A program made the position numbers and the translations under genes. A stretch of DNA of 49,164 bases from Chitinophagales bacterium (lineage in GTDB: Bacteria > Bacteroidota > Bacteroidia > Chitinophagales > LD1). Position 1 is the stretch's first letter. Every line of letters starts with the position of its first letter. Positions 36,947 through 46,220 of the stretch are shown here, in pieces. The notes below the pieces were generated by a model. It made no database searches and was not told the origin of the DNA. It saw only the letters and a list, made by a program, of their open reading frames with translations. The stretch covers positions 1-49,164 of the forward strand of contig JAEUUZ010000027.1 of NCBI GenBank assembly GCA_016786765.1, read 5' to 3'.

Positions 36947-38590
36947 CTATTGCACGATTTTAATCACTTGCCCTTTGCGGAGAATTGATTTTGTAGAGAG
37001 TCCATTAGTAGAACAAAGTTTTGCAACAGTTACTCCGTTTCGTCTTGCAATTGAAGATAAGGTGTCGCCCGATTGTACTTTGTACATATGGACTCTACTT
37101 TTTACCGGAGCCGGAGCAGGTTTAGGTTGTACGGTTTTGCTTTGAGTAACCGGTTTAATCACCTGGCTTTCAGGTTTCATAATACGCTTGATAATGTTCC
37201 CGTTAGCATCTTTTTCGATATAATAAAGAATATTCTCTGTAGTATCTAATTCAGCAGTAGAGCCTATTTCAGGGTCGGATGGATGAGCAGATGTGTCTCC
37301 ATTGGCCGGTTGTGTTTCTTTTTTGTAATTCGGCACCTGAACGTAGGTCATAATTTTTAAGTTTTGACCACGTTGAACTGTACTACTGCGTAGCTGGTTC
37401 CATTTTTTGATATCGGACGAAGAAACACCATAACGCGCTGCAATTCCGGCTAGATTATCGTTTCTGCGAACTTTGTACCAAACATACTTGGGCACTCGAA
37501 TAAATTCAGGATTCGCAAAACCATCGGCAAGGGCTTCTTGACTAGCAATAGCAGGGTCGTTTAAGATTTGATCTTTTTTGTTTTCGAATTGAACGAAATA
37601 GTTGATGGGAAGGTTTAGTGGAAAGCCGCCTTTCACCAAAGGTACAATGCCAATTTTTAGGGAAGGATTAATGAATTGTAATTCTGCTTCAGAAATACCT
37701 AGAACATTTGAAATATGCTTTAATGTTACTTTTCCGCCCACAATAACCGTATCAACAGCGTACAATTCTCGTTTGGGTTCAGCTGAAAGTAATTGGTAAT
37801 CTTTGGCATATTTCATGGCATAGACCATAGCGATATAAGTTGGCACATAGCTTCTTGTTTCACTGGGCAAATAATACTTAATAGCCCAGAAGTTTTTCGT
37901 TCCGGCACGGGCAATAGCTTTGTTTACCCAGCCTGGTCCCGAGTTGTAAGCGGCCAAGGCCAATTGCCAATCGCCATACATGTCGTATAGTTGTTTAAGG
38001 TAGTTGGTTGCGGCTTCAGTAGATTTGATAGGATCTCTACGCTCGTCAACACATGAATTCGCATCGCAGCCCATCATTTTACCCGTTCCAAGCATCAACT
38101 GCCAAAGTCCGGTAGCACCTGCACTCGAAACGGCTGTTGGGTTTAATGCCGACTCAATCAGTGGAAGGTATTTCAATTCATCCGGTAACTTTTTACGGGC
38201 TAAAATTTCTTCGAAGTATGGAAAATAGATTTGTGAACTGGCTTGTAGTTTACTCATCAAATCGCGTCTGCGATACACAAATAAGTCGATGAACGATTTT
38301 ACATCTGCATTGTAATCGAGCTGTACAATAGATGGGATTTCCTTCATCCGAACCTTCATTTCCAGATCCGTGTAACGGGGTAATTGGTCGGGTGTCATGG
38401 CAATGGCGCGTTGTAACTCGGCAGAATTAGCAAACAATTTTTCGCGCGTAAACAAATTGTAGGAGAGGGTATCCAATGCCTTTACTACCGGATCGAGGTC
38501 CGGCTTAACGATGCTATCTTGCTGCGGTGAAGCAAAGCTTTGAGCGCAAGTGAGCGAGAGGATATATATAGCTATTAATTTTATTTTCAT
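36947..38590 (-). CDS. MltD-like lytic transglycosylase with two LysM domains
   Basis: The ATG at 38590 gives a signal peptide (MKIKLIAIYILSLTCAQSFA); a longer frame to 38650 lacks one. The protein is 547 residues. The SLT domain (about 125-260) carries the catalytic Glu146 in LIESALNP, followed by GATGLWQLM and ALAAYNSGPGWV. Two LysM domains follow, one near 385-435 (YKVRRNDNLAGIAARYGV) and one at the C-terminus (YKVQSGDTLSSIARRNGV). A Pro/Lys-rich linker lies between them. It cleaves peptidoglycan glycan strands in the periplasm, with LysM holding the wall. Confidence 0.92.
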   Translation of the reverse strand: MKIKLIAIYILSLTCAQSFASPQQDSIVKPDLDPVVKALDTLSYNLFTREKLFANSAELQRAIAMTPDQLPRYTDLEMKVRMKEIPSIVQLDYNADVKSFIDLFVYRRRDLMSKLQASSQIYFPYFEEILARKKLPDELKYLPLIESALNPTAVSSAGATGLWQLMLGTGKMMGCDANSCVDERRDPIKSTEAATNYLKQLYDMYGDWQLALAAYNSGPGWVNKAIARAGTKNFWAIKYYLPSETRSYVPTYIAMVYAMKYAKDYQLLSAEPKRELYAVDTVIVGGKVTLKHISNVLGISEAELQFINPSLKIGIVPLVKGGFPLNLPINYFVQFENKKDQILNDPAIASQEALADGFANPEFIRVPKYVWYKVRRNDNLAGIAARYGVSSSDIKKWNQLRSSTVQRGQNLKIMTYVQVPNYKKETQPANGDTSAHPSDPEIGSTAELDTTENILYYIEKDANGNIIKRIMKPESQVIKPVTQSKTVQPKPAPAPVKSRVHMYKVQSGDTLSSIARRNGVTVAKLCSTNGLSTKSILRKGQVIKIVQ

Positions 38591-38783
38591 TTCGTGTAAA
38601 CTGTGCCCTAAAATTAAAAAATACAGAGGCGAAAAGGGCTCTTTTCGCACATAGCGTTTCTATTTTAAGATTTTTTCTAATAAACGAATATTGAATTTAT
38701 TTTCTAAAACGCCTGTTTATTTGGTTTCGTTTTATTCACGATGTATACTTGATTGTCAATTTTAATATTCAAATGCACCAATA

Positions 38784-39953
38784 ATGCCTGATTTATCTGA
38801 AATTTTGTTCCAACTTGGCGAATGTGGCGAACTAACATCATTACCCGTTACGCCACCGATTTATCAAACCAGCAACTTTTACTTCCCGAAGGTGAGCGAT
38901 TTGAGAAAGGCCTTTACCAATGAATTTCGAACACACATATACACCCGCGGGAATAATCCAACGGTAGAAGTGTTGCGCAAGAAATTGGCCGCATTAGCCG
39001 GGGCCGAGGATGCTTTGGTGGTTTCGAGCGGAGCGGCTGCGATGAGTATTGCAGTTTTGGCACAAGTGAAAACCGGGAATCATATTGTGTGCGTGAAAAA
39101 TCCGTATAGTTGGACAGAAAAACTGAGTCGTGTTATTTTACAACGATTTGGGGTAGAAACTACTTTTGTGGATGCCGGTGCTACTGATGCAATAATTGCT
39201 TCCGTTCAGCCAAACACGACATTGATTATATTGGAGTCGCCCAATACATTTACTTTCGAAGTCCAAAACTTAAAGCAGATAGCTGATTTTGCGAAACCCA
39301 AAGGGATAACAACTATTATAGATAACACCTATTCAACGCCTATTGGTCAGCATTGTATTGAAATGGGTATCGATATAGAAGTACATTCAGCCTCTAAATA
39401 TATCAACGGACATAGCGATGTTATTGCCGGTGTTGTGATTGGTAGCAGTTCAAAAATTGAGTCTATTTTTCAATCTGAGTTTATGAATTTAGGGGTGAAT
39501 ATTTCTCCGCATGATGCTTGGTTGATTTTGCGTGGACTACGCACATTGCCCGTGCGGATGCGCCAAATTGGGGAATCTACTCAACAGGTTATTGCCTATC
39601 TAAAATCAGCCCATTGGGTGGAAAAAGTAAATCATCCATTTGAAGGCGATGCGACTAAGGTGAATTTGGCAAAATCACAAATGCAATGGTATGGCGGCTT
39701 GTTCAGTGTATATGTGAAATCGAATGATATTGCTACCATCGAAGCCTTTTGTGAGCAGCTTCGTTTCTTTAAGATGGCGGTTTCGTGGGGTGGTCATGAA
39801 TCGTTGGTAATGCCTGCTTGTGCTTTTTACGCAAGCGACTATAACGGGTTAAGAAAATACCCGGCTAACTTAATTCGTTTTTCGATAGGCTTAGAAGATG
39901 CCAATACGCTTATCCGCGATATGCAACAATCTGCTGTTGTATTCGTAAAATAG
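38784..39953 (+). CDS. Cys/Met metabolism PLP-dependent enzyme (cystathionine lyase/synthase family)
   Basis: 389 residues. Family motifs in order: YTRGNNPTVEVLRKKLAALAGAEDALVVSSGAAAM, then SPNTFTFEV, IIDNTYSTP with the cofactor Asp, and the Schiff-base Lys205 in HSASKYINGHSDVIAG. Gamma-synthases, gamma-lyases and beta-lyases share these, so the reaction is not fixed by sequence reading. It is first in a unit with the LRR protein (3-nt gap) and DUF2851. Confidence 0.87.
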   Translation: MPDLSEILFQLGECGELTSLPVTPPIYQTSNFYFPKVSDLRKAFTNEFRTHIYTRGNNPTVEVLRKKLAALAGAEDALVVSSGAAAMSIAVLAQVKTGNHIVCVKNPYSWTEKLSRVILQRFGVETTFVDAGATDAIIASVQPNTTLIILESPNTFTFEVQNLKQIADFAKPKGITTIIDNTYSTPIGQHCIEMGIDIEVHSASKYINGHSDVIAGVVIGSSSKIESIFQSEFMNLGVNISPHDAWLILRGLRTLPVRMRQIGESTQQVIAYLKSAHWVEKVNHPFEGDATKVNLAKSQMQWYGGLFSVYVKSNDIATIEAFCEQLRFFKMAVSWGGHESLVMPACAFYASDYNGLRKYPANLIRFSIGLEDANTLIRDMQQSAVVFVK

Positions 39954-39956
39954 GAC

Positions 39957-41156
39957 ATGCGTTATATTTTTATTCTTCCATTATTTTTTGTGCAGAGCGT
40001 TTTTGCTTTAGGCGGAGTTTATACATCGTTAAGCGAAGCATTGGCAAATCCGGCAAGTGCGAAAACATTATTGTTAAACGGGAAAAATATAAGTCAGCTT
40101 CCGAAAAGTATAAGTGCGTTAACCGAGTTGGAATATTTAGACTTATCAAACAATCAGCTTAAAACATTTCCTAAAGAAATATTAACGCTTACCCATCTGA
40201 AAGGATTGAATCTAAAAGGAAATCAAATTAGTATAATAGATTCTGATATAGCCCAGTTGAAGAATTTAGAAGCGCTATACATCAGCCAAGCCTTGAATAA
40301 CAACTGGCAAGAAACTAAAGTAGTAGAAAAAACGTTACCTCCTCAATTGTTTGATTTATGCGCTTTGAAAACATTGGAAGTTGGTAACTTTGGGCTTACT
40401 TCAATTCCATCTGAGATTCTACATTCTAATGTTGAGGAACTGTACTTATTTAATAATCTGATTCGCGAATTGCCGGCAGAAACCTTTGCTATAGGCACTT
40501 TGAAGGTGTTAGATGTTTCCAATAATCAGCTCACGCAGTTGCCTGAAAACATCGGTTATTCGTCTCGTTTAAAAATTCTGAATGTTAATGGCAATAAGCT
40601 AAGTCGTTTGCCCGCTGGTATTGCCTCTTTGAAATCGTTAACCTATATGCATTTGGCGGCCAACGCTTTTCTTCAACCCAATGAGGAAATTAAAAAAGTC
40701 TTTCAATGTACATCATTGTTATATCTCAATCTAAGTGCTTTGAAAATTTCTGTGACTGATGCCTCTATAGGTAATTTAAGTAAGCTGGAAGAGCTCGATT
40801 TAAGTTATAATTTGATTGCTGTATTGCCGGAAACGGTACAACATTTCAAACATTTAATCCGCTTGAATTTTGCGCGCAATAATTTAAAAGATATGCCTGA
40901 ATCGGTTCGGGAACTGACCAGTTTGAATATCATCGATTTGAGTTATAATGATTTTGTTAGTTTCCCTAAGGCTATTACAGCGCTAACTTCATTGAAAACA
41001 ATGGATATCAGTTTCAATAAAAAAATGACAGCATTCCCTCCGGATGTAGAGAATATGAGTGGACTAAAAATTATGAATTTATCCAAGACCGGTTTTACAA
41101 CTGCTCAACAAATAAAATTTCGCGATTCACTTATTAGTTGCAATTTTATTCTGTAG
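39957..41156 (+). CDS. Secreted leucine-rich-repeat protein
   Basis: 399 residues with a signal peptide (FILPLFFVQSVFA). About a dozen leucine-rich repeats of 23 residues follow (LxxLEYLDLSNNQLKTFPKEI type) and cover most of the protein. The repeat form is the bacterial/plant-like LxxLPxxI kind, used for protein binding. No catalytic or membrane segment is seen after the signal. It lies 3 nt downstream of the PLP enzyme gene and 8 nt upstream of DUF2851. Binding partner unknown. Confidence 0.83.
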   Translation: MRYIFILPLFFVQSVFALGGVYTSLSEALANPASAKTLLLNGKNISQLPKSISALTELEYLDLSNNQLKTFPKEILTLTHLKGLNLKGNQISIIDSDIAQLKNLEALYISQALNNNWQETKVVEKTLPPQLFDLCALKTLEVGNFGLTSIPSEILHSNVEELYLFNNLIRELPAETFAIGTLKVLDVSNNQLTQLPENIGYSSRLKILNVNGNKLSRLPAGIASLKSLTYMHLAANAFLQPNEEIKKVFQCTSLLYLNLSALKISVTDASIGNLSKLEELDLSYNLIAVLPETVQHFKHLIRLNFARNNLKDMPESVRELTSLNIIDLSYNDFVSFPKAITALTSLKTMDISFNKKMTAFPPDVENMSGLKIMNLSKTGFTTAQQIKFRDSLISCNFIL

Positions 41157-41164
41157 CTTCATGC

Positions 41165-42457
41165 ATGTTTTTTTCGTTTAAAGAGGATTTACTTCATTAC
41201 CTCTGGAAGTATCAGCTTTTTAGAACCCCCGATTTAAAAACAAAATCAGGAAAATCGCTGCATATTATCCGGCAAGGTATAATGCAATCGAATGCCGGAC
41301 CGGATTTCATCCAAGCAAAGATACAAATAGATCAAATTACATTAGCCGGTACCATAGAGGTACATGTGAAGGAAACAGAATGGAAACAACATAGGCATCA
41401 TTTGGATTCTGCCTATAACAATGTTGTTTTACATGTAGTTTGGGAAAGCAGGAACGATTATACATTTCTGGAGAATCAGCAAGCCGTTGAAATATTAGAA
41501 TTACATGATATAGTGGATGCACAATTACTAGCTCGGTATGCAACACTTATGAATTCTGGAGTTGAGGTGCCTTGTGCTAAGCTTTATAGGGATATAGATG
41601 CCTCCTTGTTGCAACTCTTTTTTCAGACATTGAGTGTACAGCGACTTGAACGAAAAGTAATTGCTATTTTAGAATTACACCAACAAATCAATTCAAATTG
41701 GAATCAAGTTGTATTTATTTTGCTTGCGCGATATTTAGGCAGTAATGTAAACAATGAAATGCTTCAGCAGCTAGCCTTTTCTATTCCGGTGCATGTGCTT
41801 TACAAGAATTTTGATCAACCTGCTATAATTGAGGCATTGCTATTTGGACAATCGGGTTTGTTGCAATCGCATTATGCGGATCCATATCCAGTATCACTCT
41901 ATCGAGAGTATCAATATCAAAAGCGGTTACATGGTTTAGAAGAAATGAATGCCTCTTCATGGAAATATGGGCGATTGCGACCTGCATCCTTTCCAAACAT
42001 TCGTATTGCCCAATTAGCGGCAATGGTTACAAATGGGAAATGGAGTATAGAACAAATCGTTGCCATCGATTCATTTGAAACATTCAAACGTTTAGTGCGT
42101 GTGCCAGTAAATGCGTATTGGAATACGCATTACGATTTTGATAAGGAACGTAGCGAAATTAAGGTGCCTATAGTTGGTGAAGATACAGTTGTTTCTCTTT
42201 ATATAAATTTTTTGGTGCCATTGGTTTTTGCTTATGGAAAAGCTACTGATAATGGATTGTTGTGTGAACATGCTCTAGGGTTGTTGGAACATATACCCTT
42301 CGAAAAGAATAAGGTAACTTCAGCTTTTTCTTTTTTAAATATTGAACGAAAATGCGCTACTGAATCACAAGCTCTTATTGCGTTAAAAACAAACTATTGT
42401 GCTGTAGGTAGATGTTTGGATTGTGCTATTGGAAACGAAATTTTAAAAGGAAGGTAA
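41165..42457 (+). CDS. DUF2851 family protein
   Basis: 430 residues from the ATG at 41165; a frame start at 41138 would overlap the LRR gene, so the later start is chosen. The beginning FKEDLLHYLWKYQLF and the block NAGPDFIQAKIQIDQITLAGTIEVHVKETEW are typical of DUF2851 proteins, which are nearly confined to Bacteroidota. The C-terminus has a Cys cluster (ALKTNYCAVGRCLDCAIG) suited to metal binding. No signal peptide. Function unknown. Confidence 0.85.
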   Translation: MFFSFKEDLLHYLWKYQLFRTPDLKTKSGKSLHIIRQGIMQSNAGPDFIQAKIQIDQITLAGTIEVHVKETEWKQHRHHLDSAYNNVVLHVVWESRNDYTFLENQQAVEILELHDIVDAQLLARYATLMNSGVEVPCAKLYRDIDASLLQLFFQTLSVQRLERKVIAILELHQQINSNWNQVVFILLARYLGSNVNNEMLQQLAFSIPVHVLYKNFDQPAIIEALLFGQSGLLQSHYADPYPVSLYREYQYQKRLHGLEEMNASSWKYGRLRPASFPNIRIAQLAAMVTNGKWSIEQIVAIDSFETFKRLVRVPVNAYWNTHYDFDKERSEIKVPIVGEDTVVSLYINFLVPLVFAYGKATDNGLLCEHALGLLEHIPFEKNKVTSAFSFLNIERKCATESQALIALKTNYCAVGRCLDCAIGNEILKGR

Positions 42458-42458
42458 G

Positions 42459-42824
42459 CTATTTCGATTGTTTTGCTTTTCGCTGTACTTCGTTTATTCT
42501 GAATTTGACGATAGCTTTAATCAGCTTTTCTGGAAGTGGTTGATCGAGTGGAAATTGAACTGCACCTTTCGACCATTTGTAGTCTGTAAAATGTTCTTTA
42601 AAGTTTTCAATCCCGGAAGCAGTAGGGTAGAAGCCGATGTGGTTTTTGTTGCCTGCAAAATAGACTAATACATTATTTTGTTTATATGCGGGCATGCCAT
42701 AGCTAATTATCTCCTCTGCGTCAGGGGCTGCGTTTTGAATAATGTGTCGAATTTCGGATAACAGTTCTTGTGTTTCCGAAGGAAATTTGAGTATATACTC
42801 ATCTATTGCATTAGTACTTTTCAT
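42459..42824 (-). CDS. DUF1801/YdhG-like small protein
   Basis: 121 residues with the DUF1801 features: IDEYILKFPSETQELLSEIRHII, AEEIISYGMPAYK, the HIGFYPTASGIENF segment and a final PLPEKLIKAIVKFRINE. Members have a small beta-alpha fold; related Bacillus Fra (frataxin-like, DUF1801) is an iron chaperone. The role here is unknown. The stop nearly touches the DUF2851 stop (convergent). Confidence 0.85.
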   Translation of the reverse strand: MKSTNAIDEYILKFPSETQELLSEIRHIIQNAAPDAEEIISYGMPAYKQNNVLVYFAGNKNHIGFYPTASGIENFKEHFTDYKWSKGAVQFPLDQPLPEKLIKAIVKFRINEVQRKAKQSK

Positions 42825-42933
42825 GTTTCACATTTCATTACTTGTAAAATGAAGTAGAACTTATATTGTTTGTTCAAAATCGAAAATCCAGTTTAAGTAA
42901 GCTGCTTTGATAGGATTCTATTTTGTGTTGTAA

Positions 42934-44178
42934 TTACTGACCTTTAATAAGTTTAAACGTCTTTATTGTTTTATCTGTTTCTATTTTAAGGGTGTAGATT
43001 CCATTACACAAGTTCGAAAAGTCTTCCGATTGGATTGATACTCCTTGATAAATAATTTGACCGAGTTGATTGATAAGAACGAATCTTTCTTGTCCGCTAA
43101 GATTCGAGATTCCTATTCTTTGTTTAAATGGGTTTGGATAAACAATAATTTTGTCGTTTTTAATGCCGTTGTCAATATTGGTTATCAAGTTACAATTTGC
43201 TTCAACGCTGTCGGTTTGGTAAAAGCTACTGCAATTGTTACAGAACAGACTTTTGAAGAAACAAGCAGCCCGTCCAACCCGAAACGGAGTTCCAAAAACA
43301 CTGTCTTGGTAAACTCCATGACCGCCATTTGGCTTAACTGATAAATCACTACAAATACCATTTTCAATAAGTAAATTGTGGAGTGCTCTTGAACCGTAAG
43401 ATTTGTCTACATGTATACATCCACCTCCAAAAGTGGAATCTATAGCAACAGTGCTGTCTGCATCGCCATGGAAAGCAACCATAGGGAGCATTTCGGAGGG
43501 TTGAATACTTGTTTTAAGCATAGCGCCCCAGTCGTTAAAAACGCCCTTTATGCTGAACTTATTCGTTAAATTATTCCCAGAGTTATTGAGGTTGCCTAAT
43601 AAAGGTTGTAGACTCGGTGTAAATGCATTCCATTCGGTTTGTGAAATATAAACTACTCCAAGTGAAGCGACTGAACCAGCACTGCCTCCACCTATAAACA
43701 TCCATGATGTATCAACTCTGAGTAGGGAAGCATTTTGCGCTACATACCGAAAAGCAGCGTTTATGTCTTGCTGTACTCTATATTTTGCTTTTTCTTCTGA
43801 TATACTATCTGTGTTACAATTCACTCCAAGTCGATAGTTGATCGTAATCGCAACAAAACCTCGTTTGGCAAACTCTTTACAAACTCGCGTGTAGTTTACT
43901 TTGTCACCGGAAACTAATCCTCCACCATGTACCATCAGAATTAGTGGTCTAAGCGGTAATGTATCTACAGCAAGTGTTGGATAATGGGCATCTAATTTTA
44001 AAGCTACATTATTACCCTTCCAGTCTATAGCATTTGCAAATGTTATGTTTAGTTGTTCACTAATTTGTCCGTCTGTAAAAAAAGGAGTATTTGTGAATCT
44101 GCTGTCATTAGTGCATAGCTGCGCTTTTACTGTGTAAGTAAAGAGTTGAATTAGAATTAATGCAAGTGTATTTTTCAT
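42934..44178 (-). CDS. Secreted alpha/beta-hydrolase (esterase) with T9SS sorting domain
   Basis: 414 residues. Signal peptide (LALILIQLFTYTVKAQ), then an alpha/beta-hydrolase domain (about 45-320) with oxyanion loop MVHGGGLVSG, nucleophile Ser166 in GGGSAGS, a candidate acid in HGDADSTV and a candidate His in PNGGHGVYQ. The C-terminal ~75 residues (IIVYPNPFKQRIGIS...GIYTLKIETD) are a T9SS type-A sorting domain. Likely a surface or extracellular esterase of the carbohydrate- or lipid-esterase type; substrate unknown. Second T9SS esterase in the window and the last gene before the cassette-like region. Confidence 0.85.
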   Translation of the reverse strand: MKNTLALILIQLFTYTVKAQLCTNDSRFTNTPFFTDGQISEQLNITFANAIDWKGNNVALKLDAHYPTLAVDTLPLRPLILMVHGGGLVSGDKVNYTRVCKEFAKRGFVAITINYRLGVNCNTDSISEEKAKYRVQQDINAAFRYVAQNASLLRVDTSWMFIGGGSAGSVASLGVVYISQTEWNAFTPSLQPLLGNLNNSGNNLTNKFSIKGVFNDWGAMLKTSIQPSEMLPMVAFHGDADSTVAIDSTFGGGCIHVDKSYGSRALHNLLIENGICSDLSVKPNGGHGVYQDSVFGTPFRVGRAACFFKSLFCNNCSSFYQTDSVEANCNLITNIDNGIKNDKIIVYPNPFKQRIGISNLSGQERFVLINQLGQIIYQGVSIQSEDFSNLCNGIYTLKIETDKTIKTFKLIKGQ

Positions 44179-44374
44179 GATTATCTATACGTCTTTTTTT
44201 ACAAATTGTTTAGTCATTTATAGTATTTGTGATGTCTCTATACTTATATCGAAAGCAGAGCGAACTGTCTATTGAGCTTATGTTTGCGCATTGGATAAGT
44301 ATAACATAGTATTTTAAGTATAGCCGCAAAGGAGAATGCGTTAATCTGTTTTTTGTTGCTGTATGTTCCGGTGA

Positions 44375-44752
44375 TTATTCTATAGCTTGGTATAACGCAA
44401 TTCTATTCCCTTCTGTATCTTCAAATTCTGCAACAAATCCAATTCCATTATCTGTTTTTGGATATAGAATATGTCCCCCGTTTTCTTTAGATAATCTTAG
44501 TGTTTCGTCTATGTTTTCTGTTTTGAAGTAAATCAAAACGCCTTCTTTTGTAGGTTTATAAATTTCCCCTTTTGCAAGCGCACCGGAAATGCCTGATGTT
44601 CCCTCTGTAAATGGAAACAATGCCATTTCATTATTATCTATTATTTCTTTGGCAAAGTCGAAATTGAATACCGATTTATAAAAAAGCATAGCTCTATCCA
44701 TGTTTTTTGCTGGAATTTCAAAGTATACAACCGGGTTTGATTTTTTTGCCAT
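44375..44752 (-). CDS. VOC (glyoxalase-like) family protein
   Basis: 125 residues with the vicinal-oxygen-chelate fold: first module VYFEIPAKNMDRAMLFYKSVF, second module VLIYFKTENIDETLRLSKENGG and a final VAEFEDTEGNRIALYQ. VOC proteins include glyoxalase, dioxygenase and drug-resistance members, and this one lacks features deciding between them. It follows a 41-codon ORF by 7 nt. It is the leftmost gene of the cassette-like array and AT-rich like the rest of that region. Confidence 0.82.
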   Translation of the reverse strand: MAKKSNPVVYFEIPAKNMDRAMLFYKSVFNFDFAKEIIDNNEMALFPFTEGTSGISGALAKGEIYKPTKEGVLIYFKTENIDETLRLSKENGGHILYPKTDNGIGFVAEFEDTEGNRIALYQAIE

Positions 44753-44759
44753 AGAGTTA

Positions 44760-44885
44760 TTATTTCAACTTTTCTAAGTATGTCTTGTACTGAAGGTTGT
44801 CAAGTTTGTAATGATTAAAAATAGGAAAATTGTTATTTAAAGAGCTGTCATTTTCTTCGATCGATACCTTTTTTTTCCTCGTCAT
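44760..44885 (-). CDS. 41-residue small ORF upstream of the VOC gene
   Basis: ATG at 44885, stop at 44760, just 7 nt before the VOC start. The product begins MTRKKKVSIEEND and ends YLEKLK, with a mixed charged composition that reads like protein and not random frame. It starts 26 nt after the inverted-repeat element at 44911-45036, the same spacing seen for other genes in this array. It could be a separate small protein, a fragment of an older gene, or a translated leader. No known family. Confidence 0.45.
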   Translation of the reverse strand: MTRKKKVSIEENDSSLNNNFPIFNHYKLDNLQYKTYLEKLK

Positions 44886-44910
44886 TTTTTAGTGAATATG
44901 AACCAAAGTC

Positions 44911-45036
44911 ACGAGCTTATTATGATGTGCAGGATTTGAGAGAATAATTTGGATATAGAGTACAACTTAAAAGTAAATCAAAATTGCCAATGAACCAAGC
45001 TGCCCGCATAACGCAAAACCGCTTTTACCTGCTGCC
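44911..45036 (-). repeat. attC-like inverted-repeat element A
   Basis: The right arm TGCCCGCATAACGCAAAA (45001-45018) matches the arms of the elements at 47282, 48293 and 48912. The segment AATTTGGATATAGAG and the TGAA.CAAGC before the arm match their internal sequence loosely. The left arm (ATGATGTGCAGGATTTG) is degenerate. It lies between the propeller gene stop and the small ORF start. Confidence 0.6.
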
Positions 45037-45068
45037 GTTTTTCTTACTGATTCATTAGCTGTCGAAGC

Positions 45069-46151
45069 TTACAACTCCGAATAATTTGTAAAAGTTTTCC
45101 CGTCATACTTATACAACTTCATTCCTTTGCTACTAAACCACAAATTTCCGGCTTTATCCAAAAGAATAGGAATAAAATCTTTCACAATTATTCCATCTTT
45201 TTCAGTTATAATATTAAGTTTTTTACCATCATAAAATCCTAATCCGTCTTTGGTGTCAAACCATATATTTCCGTTTACATCTTCTAAAATGTTGTATGAA
45301 CCATTCATGTCATGGTCTTTAAAAATATTTTGAGTAAAAGTTTTGCCATCATATTTACCAATGCCTTTAAAAGCAGTTGCAAGCCATAGATTATTTTGTT
45401 TATCTTCTATTATACGGTCTGTTCGTCTAATTTCTTTGTAAGGAATTATTTTGGATAAGGTTTTGCCATCAAACTTGGAAACGCCTTCACCTGCACATTC
45501 CGCAAACCAAATGTTTCCGTTTTTTGCTTCTAATATTGAAAATATTCCCTTGAGGCTTAAACTGTCTTTATTGATAACTGTTTGATTGTCTAAAAAACGA
45601 GTAAACACTTTTCCATCAAAGCAATAAACACCATCATCTGTTCCAAACCAAATAGTCCCTTTTTTATCCTGCATCATACTCCATACTTTATTTTCAGGTG
45701 GTTTACTACTGTTGTTACTATTCTTTAAGTACGATTGATCATTGTTACTCAAAACAATGGGTATGCTTACAAATTTATGTCCATCAAAGCGACTTAGTTC
45801 ATTGTTAGTTCCAATCCAAACATTACCTGCTTTATCTTGAAGAATGGAATAAATGCTGTTGCTAATTAATCCTTGCTCCATTCCAAAATGAACAAATAAT
45901 TTCCCATCGTATTTGAATAATCCCTCACCAACACTACCAAACCACAAATGACCATCAGTGTCTTCAATACTTGTAACTATGTGAACATCCTTATTGGCTT
46001 CTTTTGGCTTTGGTATTTTAGCTTGTCCACTTATTGAATTTTTATGGTCGTTTTGCGCTACTTGTTTAATTTGTCCGTTGCAGGAAGTCAAACAAGTCAA
46101 AACAAACAGCAGCGAATACATTGGTTTTGTGTTGAAGTAATTCTTAGTCAT
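45069..46151 (-). CDS. Two-component-regulator-type seven-bladed propeller lipoprotein
   Basis: 360 residues; an inner ATG at 46121 is possible. Lipobox LTSC (Cys24) follows a short signal. Seven Reg_prop repeats fill the rest, each ending in a block like LWFGSVGEGLFKYDGKLF, IWFGTDDGVYCFDGKVF or LWFSSKGMKLYKYDGKTF. Such repeats usually form the periplasmic sensor of hybrid two-component regulators. Here there is no membrane helix, kinase or DNA-binding part, so it is a stand-alone propeller anchored by lipid. Ligand unknown. One gene of the cassette-like array, flanked by elements A and B. Confidence 0.85.
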   Translation of the reverse strand: MTKNYFNTKPMYSLLFVLTCLTSCNGQIKQVAQNDHKNSISGQAKIPKPKEANKDVHIVTSIEDTDGHLWFGSVGEGLFKYDGKLFVHFGMEQGLISNSIYSILQDKAGNVWIGTNNELSRFDGHKFVSIPIVLSNNDQSYLKNSNNSSKPPENKVWSMMQDKKGTIWFGTDDGVYCFDGKVFTRFLDNQTVINKDSLSLKGIFSILEAKNGNIWFAECAGEGVSKFDGKTLSKIIPYKEIRRTDRIIEDKQNNLWLATAFKGIGKYDGKTFTQNIFKDHDMNGSYNILEDVNGNIWFDTKDGLGFYDGKKLNIITEKDGIIVKDFIPILLDKAGNLWFSSKGMKLYKYDGKTFTNYSEL

Positions 46152-46220
46152 TAAGACCTGTTTCTTTTTTGTTAAAGATATATCTATCCTTTAAAAGTAA
46201 GCAATAAATTGCGGTTGCAG

